Source of the DNA: Xanthomonas campestris pv. phormiicola | GTDB lineage: Bacteria > Pseudomonadota > Gammaproteobacteria > Xanthomonadales > Xanthomonadaceae | Direction of reading: 5' to 3' | Assembly: GCA_025666215.1 (NCBI GenBank) | Contig: CP102593.1 | Coordinates: 3,237,001 to 3,301,000 of the forward strand | DNA: 64,000 nt | Shown here: in pieces, positions 1 through 7,673 of the stretch | Layout: every line of letters starts with the position of its first letter | Position numbering within the stretch: the first letter of the stretch is position 1 | Made by a program: the position numbers and the translations under genes | Notes under the pieces: model-generated | The model's input: only the letters and a program-made list of their open reading frames with translations | What the model was told of the DNA's origin: nothing | Databases searched by the model: none

Positions 1-245
1 GTTCGCTGCTGGCGCGGTTCCGGGTCACCGACGGCGATGCGCAGCTGACCGTCAGCTACGACCGGATCCTGCCCGACCTGTTCCGCGAAGGCCAGGCGGT
101 GGTGGCTACCGGGCGCATGCACGACGGCGTGTTCGTGGCCGAGGACGTGCTGGCCAAGCACGACGAGACCTACATGCCCAAGGAACTGGAAGAGAAAATG
201 GGCAGTGCGCACCGCAAGCACGCTGTGGCGGAGGCGGCGCGGTGA
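1..245 (+). CDS. ccmE: CcmE, heme chaperone of cytochrome c maturation (3' end)
   Basis: Only the C-terminal 80 or so residues are in the window; the gene starts upstream. CcmE is the periplasmic, membrane-anchored chaperone that holds heme covalently and passes it to CcmF/CcmH. The visible part contains the OB-fold end and the signature [10 protein letters not shown], whose His is the covalent heme-binding residue of the family and whose Tyr is the axial ligand. The tail after it is short and charged, as usual. It is the first gene of a ccmE-F-G-H-I series on the same strand, but 123 bp holding a heptamer hairpin separate it from ccmF, while the later genes overlap. Confidence 0.93.
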   Translation, partial: SLLARFRVTDGDAQLTVSYDRILPDLFREGQAVVATGRMHDGVFVAEDVLAKHDETYMPKELEEKMGSAHRKHAVAEAAR

Positions 246-259
246 GCGGAGCGTTTCGC

Positions 260-358
260 GGGACTCGGGACTCGGGACTCGGGACTCGTAACAGCAAGAC
301 CGCGCGCGGCCTGAGCGTTCGCTTTTCCGGGTCCCGAGTCCCGAGTCCCGAGTCCCGG
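260..358. repeat. GGGACTC heptamer hairpin
   Basis: The left arm (260-288) is four tandem GGGACTC units and the right arm (330-357) is the same heptamer in reverse complement, separated by about 40 bp. The transcript could fold into a long GC-rich hairpin in the ccmE-ccmF spacer. The same heptamer family recurs at 19926, 22979, 28532 and 61284 in this window. Confidence 0.85.
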
Positions 359-368
359 CGCACACCCC

Positions 369-2303
369 ATGCTCCCTGAACTCGGCCAGGTCCTGCTGAT
401 CCTCGCCCTGCTCGCCGCGCTGCTGCAGGCGGCAGTGCCGCTGGCCGGCGCGCACCGCGGCGACGCGCGCTGGATGGCGGTGGCGCGGCCGGCCGCGTTC
501 GCGCAGCTGGCGCTGGTCGCCGGCGCCTTCGCGGCGCTGACCCATGCGTTCCTGGTGCAGGATTTCTCGGTGGCCTACGTGGCCGAGAACTCCAACTCGC
601 TGCTGCCGCTGATCTATCGCTATTCGGCGGTGTGGGGCGCGCACGAAGGCTCGCTGCTGCTGTGGACGCTGATCCTGGCGCTGTGGACCGGCGCGGTGGC
701 GCTGTGCTCGCGCAGCCTGCCGGCGCCGGTGGTGGCGCGGGTGATCGGCACGCTGGCGCTGGTCAGCCTGGGGTTTCTGGCGTTCCTGCTGTTCACCTCC
801 AACCCGTTCGCGCGGCTGCTGCCGGCGCCGCTGGAAGGCCGCGACCTCAATCCGCTGCTGCAGGATCCGGGCCTGGTGATCCACCCACCGCTGCTGTACG
901 CGGGCTACGTCGGCTTCGCGGTGCCGTTCGCGTTCGCGATCGCCGCGCTGCTCGACGGCCATGTCGATGCGCGCTGGCTGCGCTGGACGCGGCCATGGAC
1001 CAACGTGGCCTGGGGCTTCCTGACCATCGGCATCGCGCTGGGCAGCTGGTGGGCGTACTACGAGCTGGGCTGGGGCGGCTGGTGGTTCTGGGACCCGGTG
1101 GAGAACGCCAGCTTCATGCCGTGGCTGGCCGGCGCGGCGCTGCTGCATTCGCAGGCGGTGACCGAAAAGCGCGGCAGCTTCACCGCGTGGACGCTGCTGC
1201 TGGCGATCGCCGCGTTCTCGCTGTCGCTGCTGGGCACGTTCCTGGTGCGCTCGGGCGTGTTGACCAGCGTGCACTCCTTCGCCGCCGATCCCGGCCGCGG
1301 GCTGTTCATCCTGGTGTTCCTGAGCCTGGTCTGCGGCGGTGCGCTGCTGCTGTACGCGCTGCGCGGCGGGCGCCTCGGCGCCGGCGCCGGCGACGCACGC
1401 CAGCGCTTCGCCGCGTCCTCGCGCGAGACCCTGCTGCTGGCCAACAACCTGCTGCTGACCTGCGCCTGCGCGATGGTGCTGCTGGGCACGCTGTATCCGC
1501 TGCTGGCCGACGCACTGGGGCTGGGCAAGCTGTCGGTCGGCCCGCCCTACTTCGGTACCCTGTTCGTGGTGCTGATGGCGCCGCTGGTGGCGCTGCTGCC
1601 GTTCGGTCCGCTGACCCGCTGGCAGCGCGAACAGCCGTCGCGGCCGCTGGCGCTGCTGGCGCCGTGGGCCGGGCTGGCGCTGCTGGCCGGCGTGCTCGGT
1701 TTCTTCCTGGCCCCGCAGGGACCGTGGAAGACCGCCGCCGGCGTGGCCGGCGCGGCCTGGGTGCTGCTCGGCACCGCGCGCTTCGTGTGGAGCCGCTTGC
1801 AGCTCAAGGGCAGCCGCTTCACCGCCGAGATGCTGGGCATGACCCTGGCGCATGCCGGCATCGCGGTGTTCCTGACCGGCGCGCTGCTGGTGGAAGCGCT
1901 GGACCAGCAACGCGAAGTGGCGCTGGCGCCGGGGCAGAGCCTGCAGATGGGCCGCTACCGCTTCGAATTCCAGAGCCTGGACCAGATCCGCGGCCCCAAC
2001 TATCTGTCCGAACGCGCGCACGTGCAGGTGCTGCGCGACGACCGTCCGCTGGCGCTGCTGCATCCGGAAAAGCGCGTCTACGCCAGCGGCGGGCAGAGCC
2101 TGAGCGAGGCCGGCATCCATCCCGGCCTGTTCGGCGACGTCTATATCGCCCTGGGCGAACCGCTGGGCGGCAACGCCTGGGCGATGCGCCTGCATGTCAA
2201 ACCGTTCGTTCGCTGGATCTGGCTCGGCGCGGCGCTGATGGCGCTGGGCGGCTTCGTCACCGCCGGCGACCGGCGCTTCCGTCGTTCCCCGGAGAAATCC
2301 TGA
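369..2303 (+). CDS. ccmF: CcmF, heme lyase subunit
   Basis: 644 residues, the normal CcmF size. It is a polytopic inner-membrane protein that, with CcmH and CcmI, ligates heme from CcmE to the CXXCH motif of apocytochromes c. The tryptophan-rich periplasmic WWD segment GWGGWWFWDPVENASF is complete (about residue 230), as are the conserved His-bearing loops around it (IHPPLLY near residue 175). The C-terminal part is the soluble family-specific loop followed by a final membrane span. The start gives the expected hydrophobic N-terminus. Its stop overlaps the start of ccmG by one base (TGATG), so the two are translationally coupled. Confidence 0.97.
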   Translation: MLPELGQVLLILALLAALLQAAVPLAGAHRGDARWMAVARPAAFAQLALVAGAFAALTHAFLVQDFSVAYVAENSNSLLPLIYRYSAVWGAHEGSLLLWTLILALWTGAVALCSRSLPAPVVARVIGTLALVSLGFLAFLLFTSNPFARLLPAPLEGRDLNPLLQDPGLVIHPPLLYAGYVGFAVPFAFAIAALLDGHVDARWLRWTRPWTNVAWGFLTIGIALGSWWAYYELGWGGWWFWDPVENASFMPWLAGAALLHSQAVTEKRGSFTAWTLLLAIAAFSLSLLGTFLVRSGVLTSVHSFAADPGRGLFILVFLSLVCGGALLLYALRGGRLGAGAGDARQRFAASSRETLLLANNLLLTCACAMVLLGTLYPLLADALGLGKLSVGPPYFGTLFVVLMAPLVALLPFGPLTRWQREQPSRPLALLAPWAGLALLAGVLGFFLAPQGPWKTAAGVAGAAWVLLGTARFVWSRLQLKGSRFTAEMLGMTLAHAGIAVFLTGALLVEALDQQREVALAPGQSLQMGRYRFEFQSLDQIRGPNYLSERAHVQVLRDDRPLALLHPEKRVYASGGQSLSEAGIHPGLFGDVYIALGEPLGGNAWAMRLHVKPFVRWIWLGAALMALGGFVTAGDRRFRRSPEKS

Positions 2304-2905
2304 TGTCCGCTCCCGCTCCCCGCCGCCTGCCGCTGCCCGCCATCGTGCTCGGTGCCCTGTTCTTCCTCGGCCTGCTGGCGCTGATGTTCTATGCGGTGCA
2401 ACGTTCCGGGGTGGCCGATCGCGATGCGCTGCCGTCGGCGCTGATCGGCAAGCCGGCGCCGGCGTTCGACCTGCCGGTGCTGCACGACGCCTCGCTCCGC
2501 GTGCGCAGCGCCGAACTGCGCGGTGCGCCGTATGTGCTCAACGTGTGGGGCAGCTGGTGCGCCACCTGCCGCGAGGAACACCCGGTGCTGACCCGCTTCG
2601 CGCTGACCAAGCGCGTGCGGGTGATCGGCTACGACTGGAAGGACACCCGCGAAGACGCGCTGCACTGGCTGGAGCAGTTGGGCAATCCGTTCTTCGTGGT
2701 GCTGTTCGATCCGGACGGACGCACCGCGATCGACTGGGGAGTGGCCGCGGCGCCGGAGACCTTCCTGGTCGACGCGCGCGGCGTGGTGCGCTGGAAGCAT
2801 TCCGGTGCGTTGACCGACCAGATCGTGCGGGACGAACTGCTGCCGGCGCTGCTGCAGGCCGAACGCGACGCGCCGACCGCCAGGCAGGGCCGGGCCGCAC
2901 CGTGA
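2303..2905 (+). CDS. ccmG: CcmG/DsbE, thiol:disulfide oxidoreductase
   Basis: A 200-residue thioredoxin-fold protein anchored by one N-terminal membrane helix (about residues 12-32). It keeps the heme-binding cysteines of apocytochrome c reduced in the periplasm. The active site reads WCATC in the context NVWGSWCATCREEHP, with the family's cis-Pro loop (AAPETFLVD) near residue 153. The ATG overlaps the ccmF stop and the gene end overlaps the GTG start of ccmH (GTGA), typical of a tightly coupled ccm operon. Confidence 0.95.
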   Translation: MSAPAPRRLPLPAIVLGALFFLGLLALMFYAVQRSGVADRDALPSALIGKPAPAFDLPVLHDASLRVRSAELRGAPYVLNVWGSWCATCREEHPVLTRFALTKRVRVIGYDWKDTREDALHWLEQLGNPFFVVLFDPDGRTAIDWGVAAAPETFLVDARGVVRWKHSGALTDQIVRDELLPALLQAERDAPTARQGRAAP

Positions 2906-3348
2906 CGCGCCGTTGGCTCGCGCTGCTGCTGGTGCTGCTGGCGTGCGCCGGGCACGCCGGCGCGCAGCCGGTGGCCGACCCGACCCCGCTGGCGTACCGC
3001 TCCGCGGCCGAGGAAGCGCGCTTCCATGCACTGACCGCCGAACTGCGCTGCGTGCAGTGCCAGAACCAGTCGCTGGCCGACTCGCATGCGCAGATCGCGC
3101 TGGACCTGCGCCGCGAAGTGCTGCAACTGATGCAGCAGGGGCGTTCGGACGCGCAGATCAAGCGCTTCCTGGTCGATCGCTACGGCGAGTTCGTGCTGTA
3201 CCGGCCGCAGGTGGAAGCGCGCACCTGGCTGCTGTGGTTCGGGCCGTTGCTGCTGCTCGGCGCCGGCGCACTGGGCCTGGTCTGGATCGTGCGCCGCCGC
3301 GCACCGGCCGGCGCTGCGCCGCCGGCGCAGGACGAACAGGAATGGTGA
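2902..3348 (+). CDS. ccmH: CcmH, cytochrome c maturation thiol oxidoreductase
   Basis: 148 residues from a GTG start that overlaps the ccmG stop codon. It has a Sec signal peptide (ending ...GHAGAQP), the redox motif LRCVQCQNQ that is diagnostic for CcmH/NrfF/CycL, a three-helix periplasmic domain, and a C-terminal membrane helix (about residues 108-130). It works with CcmG on the apocytochrome CXXCH thiols and with CcmF in heme ligation. It is the short CcmH form; the TPR part that is fused in E. coli CcmH is encoded separately by the next gene. Confidence 0.94.
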   Translation: MTRRWLALLLVLLACAGHAGAQPVADPTPLAYRSAAEEARFHALTAELRCVQCQNQSLADSHAQIALDLRREVLQLMQQGRSDAQIKRFLVDRYGEFVLYRPQVEARTWLLWFGPLLLLGAGALGLVWIVRRRAPAGAAPPAQDEQEW

Positions 3349-3352
3349 GGCG

Positions 3353-4429
3353 ATGCTGAGCTGGGGCATGCATGCCGCCGTCGCGGTCCTGGCCGCGCTG
3401 GTGTTCGGCGCGGTGCTGTGGCCGTTGCGGCGCGGCCGCGGCGGCACGCTGCTGCTCGCCGTTGCGGCGCTGGCGCTGGGCGTGGCCGCCGCCGCGCTGT
3501 ATGCGCTGGTCGGCTCGCCGCGCGCGCTGCAGGCGCAGAATCGCGAGGCGCCACGCAATCTGGAAGACGGCGTGGCGCAGCTGCAGGCGGCGCTGGCCAA
3601 GGATCCAGGTCGCGCCGAAGGCTGGGCGCTGCTGGCGCGCTCGCAGATGTCGCTGGGCCGCCCCGGCGAGGCCGCCGCCGCGTTCGCACGCGCGGTGCAG
3701 CTGGCGCCGGACGAAGCGCAGTGGCTGGTGCAGGCGGCCGAAGCGCGCGCGCTGGCCACGCCGCAGCGCCAGTTCGACGCGCAAGGCGTCGCCTGGCTGC
3801 GGCATGCCTTGCAGGTCGAACCGAACAACGAGCGTGCCGCCTGGTTCCTGGGCATCGCGCAGCGCCAGCGCGGCCAGCACGCCGAGGCCGCGGCGACCTG
3901 GGAGGCGCTGCTGCCGCGCGTGGATGCGGCCACCGCCGCCGCGCTGCGCCCGCAGATCGACGCCGCGCGCGCCGATGCCGGGTTGCCGGCGCTGCCCGCC
4001 GCTGTGCCAGCCGCAACGGCGACGGCCGCGGCAAGCGCAATGGCCGCGCCGAACCCCAGCGCCGCGTCGGCACCCGCCGCTGCCGGCACGCTCACCGTTG
4101 CGGTGTCGCTGGATCCAGGATTCGCCGCACGCGTGCGCCTGCGCGGCGACGCCAGCGTGTTCGTCATCGCACGCGTGCCCGGCGGCCCGCCGATGCCGGT
4201 CGCGGTGCAGAAACATGCGCTGCAATCGCTGCCGCTGCGCGTGACCCTGAGCGACAGCGACAGCCCGATGCCGACGCAGAAGCTGTCGCAACTCAAGCAG
4301 GTGCAGGTGCTGGCGCGGCTCTCCAACAGCGGCAACGCGATGCGCCAGGAAGGCGACCTGGAATCGGCACCGGTGACGGTGACGCTGCCGACGGCGACAC
4401 CGGTGGAGTTGGTGATCGGGAAGCCGTGA
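3353..4429 (+). CDS. ccmI: CcmI/CycH, apocytochrome c chaperone with TPR repeats
   Basis: 358 residues: two N-terminal membrane helices (about residues 5-23 and 35-52), a TPR domain (motifs such as GRAEGWALLARSQMSLGRPGEA), an Ala/Pro-rich linker, and a C-terminal beta domain (from about residue 240) seen in CycH proteins. CcmI binds the C-terminus of apocytochrome c and presents it to CcmF-CcmH. It starts 4 bp after ccmH and closes the operon. Confidence 0.92.
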   Translation: MLSWGMHAAVAVLAALVFGAVLWPLRRGRGGTLLLAVAALALGVAAAALYALVGSPRALQAQNREAPRNLEDGVAQLQAALAKDPGRAEGWALLARSQMSLGRPGEAAAAFARAVQLAPDEAQWLVQAAEARALATPQRQFDAQGVAWLRHALQVEPNNERAAWFLGIAQRQRGQHAEAAATWEALLPRVDAATAAALRPQIDAARADAGLPALPAAVPAATATAAASAMAAPNPSAASAPAAAGTLTVAVSLDPGFAARVRLRGDASVFVIARVPGGPPMPVAVQKHALQSLPLRVTLSDSDSPMPTQKLSQLKQVQVLARLSNSGNAMRQEGDLESAPVTVTLPTATPVELVIGKP

Positions 4430-4553
4430 GGCAGCCCACGCGGATTTTTCCTGTAGGAGCGCTGGCCATTGCGCGCTTCGTCTTCGCATCTTCCTTTTCC
4501 TTCGCTACGCCGCACGCACGCCGCGTCCGCTGCGGCACGGCTAGAATCGGCGC

Positions 4554-5666
4554 ATGACCGAATTCATTCCTCCCGGCAGCCGCTTCCTCGCCCTGCCCTC
4601 GCCGTTCCCGATGAAGCGCGGCGGCCAGCTGCGCGATGCGCGCGTCGCCTACGAGACCTGGGGCACGCTGGCGGCGGACCGCGGCAACGCGATCCTGATC
4701 GTCACCGGCCTGTCGCCCGACGCGCATGCCGCCGCGCATGCCGACGATCCCAGCCCCGGCTGGTGGGAGGCGATGCTCGGCGCCGGCAAGCCGATCGACA
4801 CGCAGCGCTGGTTCGTGATCTGCGTGAATTCGCTGGGCAGCTGCAAGGGCTCGACCGGCCCGGCCTCGCCGCATCCGGACGACGCGCAGCCGTATCGCCT
4901 GCGCTTCCCGGAACTGTCGATCGAGGACGTCGCCGACGCCGCCGCGCACGTGGTGCGCGCGCTGGGCATCGAGCGGCTGGCGTGCGTGATCGGCAACTCG
5001 ATGGGCGGCATGACCGCACTGGCGCTGCTGCGCCGGCACCCGCGGCTGGCGCGCAGCCACATCAACATCTCCGGCAGCGCGCAGGCCTTGCCGTTCTCGA
5101 TCGCGATCCGCTCGCTGCAGCGCGAGGCGATCCGCCTGGATCCGAACTGGAACGGCGGCGACTACGACGAGGCCACCTATCCCGAGTCGGGCATGCGCAT
5201 GGCGCGCAAGCTGGGCGTCATCACCTACCGTTCGGCACTGGAATGGGATGGCCGCTTCGGCCGCGTGCGGCTGGATTCGGACCAGGCCGACGACGATCCG
5301 TTCGGCCTGGAATTCCAGGTCGAAAGCTATCTGGAAGGCCACGCGCGGCGCTTCGTGCGCCGCTTCGATCCGAACTGCTATCTGTACCTGAGCCGCTCGA
5401 TGGACTGGTTCGACCTGGCCGAATACGCCGGCGGCGACGTGCTCGCCGGACTGGCGACGATCCGCGTCGAACGCGCGCTGGCGATCGGCGCCAACACCGA
5501 CATCCTGTTCCCGGTGCAACAGCAGCAGCAGATCGCCGACGGCCTGCGCGCCGGCGGCGCCGAGGCGCAGTTCCTGGGCCTGGACTCGCCGCAGGGACAC
5601 GATGCGTTCCTGGTCGATTTCGCGCGCTTCGGGCCGGCGGTGAAGGGGTTCCTGGACGCGCTGTAG
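4554..5666 (+). CDS. metX: MetX-type acyltransferase (homoserine or serine O-acyltransferase)
   Basis: 370-residue alpha/beta-hydrolase of the MetX family. The nucleophile elbow is GNSMGGM (about residue 149), with the catalytic Asp in the GANTDILFPV loop and the catalytic His in SPQGHDAF near the C-terminus. MetX enzymes acylate homoserine with acetyl- or succinyl-CoA for methionine synthesis. Work on this family showed that some xanthomonad members instead succinylate L-serine on the way to cysteine, so the substrate here should not be read from the name alone. It stands alone, 124 bp after ccmI, and the MITE lies 67 bp downstream. The start gives the usual MetX N-terminus. Confidence 0.88.
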   Translation: MTEFIPPGSRFLALPSPFPMKRGGQLRDARVAYETWGTLAADRGNAILIVTGLSPDAHAAAHADDPSPGWWEAMLGAGKPIDTQRWFVICVNSLGSCKGSTGPASPHPDDAQPYRLRFPELSIEDVADAAAHVVRALGIERLACVIGNSMGGMTALALLRRHPRLARSHINISGSAQALPFSIAIRSLQREAIRLDPNWNGGDYDEATYPESGMRMARKLGVITYRSALEWDGRFGRVRLDSDQADDDPFGLEFQVESYLEGHARRFVRRFDPNCYLYLSRSMDWFDLAEYAGGDVLAGLATIRVERALAIGANTDILFPVQQQQQIADGLRAGGAEAQFLGLDSPQGHDAFLVDFARFGPAVKGFLDAL

Positions 5667-5733
5667 GCGGTCGCGGCGCGCTGCGTCGTTGCGCGCAGGC
5701 GGATGCGTCACCGCTACGTTCGTCGCGACTGAA

Positions 5734-5832
5734 GGGCACCTCTAATAACCCCAAAAAACTCGACTAAAACGCTCGCAAGTCATTGATGCGCATAGTGCGA
5801 AATTTTTAGAATCGAGGTTATTAGAGGTGCCC
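5734..5832 (+). mobile_element. 99-bp MITE-like element, copy 1
   Basis: A 99-bp non-coding element with perfect 17-bp terminal inverted repeats (GGGCACCTCTAATAACC at the left end and its complement at the right), AT-rich inside, flanked on both sides by TGAA, which I read as a 4-bp target duplication. It interrupts a 'cgcgactgaagtcgctcccac' repeat. An inverted copy, identical internally, lies at 51723-51821. It has no coding capacity, so it is presumably moved by a transposase encoded elsewhere. Confidence 0.85.
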
Positions 5833-5941
5833 TGAAGTCGCTCCCACAGGAAGGCTGCTGCACGCGCAGGAGCTGGATGCTTTGTGAGCGGGCTTCAGTC
5901 CGACATGTGCCGCCCTTGTGGGAGGGACTTCAGTCCCGACT
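5833..5941. repeat. REP-like palindromic sequences between metX and cydC
   Basis: The gene-free stretch 5667-5996 holds the MITE and copies of the xanthomonad palindromic repeat: tgaagtcgctcccac just after the element and gtgggagggacttcagtcccgac near 5917-5940. Relatives occur at 21630-21660 (gtaggaggggcttcagccccgcc) and 51668-51720. No gene is apparent here. As metX and cydC converge, the palindromes may act as transcription ends. Confidence 0.7.
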
Positions 5942-5996
5942 GCATCCACCCTCAGCGCATGCGCCGCTCCGATCATCGTCGGCGCTGCCCGCGATG

Positions 5997-7673
5997 CTAC
6001 GGCTCGGCCTGCAACCGCCCCTGCTGCAAGCGGTAGCGCGTATGCACCACGCCCTCCGGCAGCGCGTCGTGGCTGATCAGCAGCAGGCTGCGCTGGCCGA
6101 GCGCGCTGGTCAGGTCGCGCAGCAAGGCCTGCGCGGTGTCCACATCCAGGCCTTCGGTGGGTTCGTCCAGCACCAGCAGCGGCGCGTTGCGCAGCAGCGC
6201 GCGGGCCAGGGCCAGGCGCCGCGCCTGGCCGGCGGACATGGTCGCGCCGTTCTCGCCCAGCCAGGCATCCAGGCCGCCGACTTCGTGCAGCCACGCGTCC
6301 AGGCGCACGTCGGCCAGCGCGCGCTGCAAGGTGGCGTCGTCGGCATCGATCGCGCCCAGGCGCAGGTTGTCGCGCACGCTGCCGGCGAACACCGGCGCGC
6401 CTTGCGGCAGCCAGGCGATGCGCTGGTGCCACTGTTCCTGGGCCAGCTCGCGCAGGTCCACGCCGGCATAACGGACACTGCCCTGCTGCGGATCCCACAA
6501 GCGCAGCAGCAGCGCCGACAAGGTGGTCTTGCCGCTGCCGCTGTCGCCGCAGATGGCCACGCGCTCGCCCGGCGCGATGCGCAGGTCGATGCCGTCGAGC
6601 ACGTGCCGGGTCTGGCCGGGCCAGGCGAAGGCGACCGCGTCGAACTGCACGTCGCCGGAGGCGGGCAACGGCTGCGGCTGCGCGCGGTCGGCGACCGGCG
6701 CGCCCTGCCCGGCGATCGCCTGCAGCCGCTGCGCGGCGACGCGTCCGGACTGCAGCGCCTGCCAGGCCAGGCCGGCGCCGGCCCAGACCTCGAGCAGGGC
6801 CACGGTCAGGAAGATCAGCCCGGCCGCCTGCTCGGCGCCGATCAGCTCGGCCCGCGCCGCGCCCAGCGCCAGCCACAGCATCGCCAGCAAACCCAGCGCG
6901 GCGCACAGCGCGTGCAACGCATTGCCGCCGATCAGGCGCTGCCGCTGCCGGCGGTCCTGCGCGCGCAGCTCGTGCGCACTGGCGTCCACGCGCGCGATCC
7001 AGTCGGCCTGCGCGTCCAGCGCGGCCAGGTCGGCGGCGCCTTCCAGGCCTTCGTAGGCCAGCGTGCGCAGCGTCTCGCGCTGCTGCGCGCGGCGCTGCTC
7101 GCGGATGCGGCCGCCGCGCGCGACCACCCACGGCACGCCGGCGCCGATCGCCAGCGCCAGCACTGCCAGCACCAACGCCGCCGGCCAGTAGATCGCGGCT
7201 GCCGCGGCCACGCCGGCCACGCCGATGCCAAGCAAGGCGACCAGCGGCCCCAAGGCGCGTACCACGAGCCCGTCGACCTCGCCGATATCGGACATCAGGC
7301 GCGCCAGCAGTTCGCCGGTGCGGCTGGCGCCGAGCCTGGCCGGCGCCAGCGGCAGCGCGCGGCGGAAGAACCACACGCGCAGGTCGCGGGCGATGCGCAA
7401 GGTGGCGTCGTGGCCGACCAGCTTTTCGCCGTAGCGCGAGGCGATGCGGGCGAAGGTCAGCGCGCGGATGCCGGCCGAGGGCGAGAAGAAGTTGAAGCCG
7501 CTGCCCATGCCGGCCACGCCGGCCAGCGCCGCGGCGGTCAGGAAGCCGCCGGACAGGCCGAGCAGGCCGACCCCGGCCAGCATCGTGCACGACAGCAGCA
7601 GCGCGGTCAGCAGCAGGCGGCCGGAGTGGCGGCCGAACACGCTGCGCAGGTCGTCGCGCGCCGGGCCGCTCAT
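5997..7673 (-). CDS. cydC: CydC, heme/thiol ABC exporter subunit for cytochrome bd assembly
   Basis: 558 residues: six-helix ABC-exporter membrane domain, then an ATPase domain with Walker A GDSGSGKTTL, signature MSAGQARR and Walker B LLVLDEPT. CydDC is the inner-membrane heterodimer that moves thiols (cysteine, glutathione) and is needed to assemble heme in cytochrome bd. The open frame runs further upstream, but the start was taken at the ATG that overlaps the cydD stop (ATGA), which gives the family's normal length. The gene follows cydD and is divergent from the oxidase genes it serves. Confidence 0.94.
   Translation of the reverse strand: MSGPARDDLRSVFGRHSGRLLLTALLLSCTMLAGVGLLGLSGGFLTAAALAGVAGMGSGFNFFSPSAGIRALTFARIASRYGEKLVGHDATLRIARDLRVWFFRRALPLAPARLGASRTGELLARLMSDIGEVDGLVVRALGPLVALLGIGVAGVAAAAAIYWPAALVLAVLALAIGAGVPWVVARGGRIREQRRAQQRETLRTLAYEGLEGAADLAALDAQADWIARVDASAHELRAQDRRQRQRLIGGNALHALCAALGLLAMLWLALGAARAELIGAEQAAGLIFLTVALLEVWAGAGLAWQALQSGRVAAQRLQAIAGQGAPVADRAQPQPLPASGDVQFDAVAFAWPGQTRHVLDGIDLRIAPGERVAICGDSGSGKTTLSALLLRLWDPQQGSVRYAGVDLRELAQEQWHQRIAWLPQGAPVFAGSVRDNLRLGAIDADDATLQRALADVRLDAWLHEVGGLDAWLGENGATMSAGQARRLALARALLRNAPLLVLDEPTEGLDVDTAQALLRDLTSALGQRSLLLISHDALPEGVVHTRYRLQQGRLQAEP

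Noticed and set aside
260..358. Regular short repeats suggesting a CRISPR array
   Set aside because: The units are 7 bp, tandem and without spacers, and the arms form hairpins. No cas genes are present.
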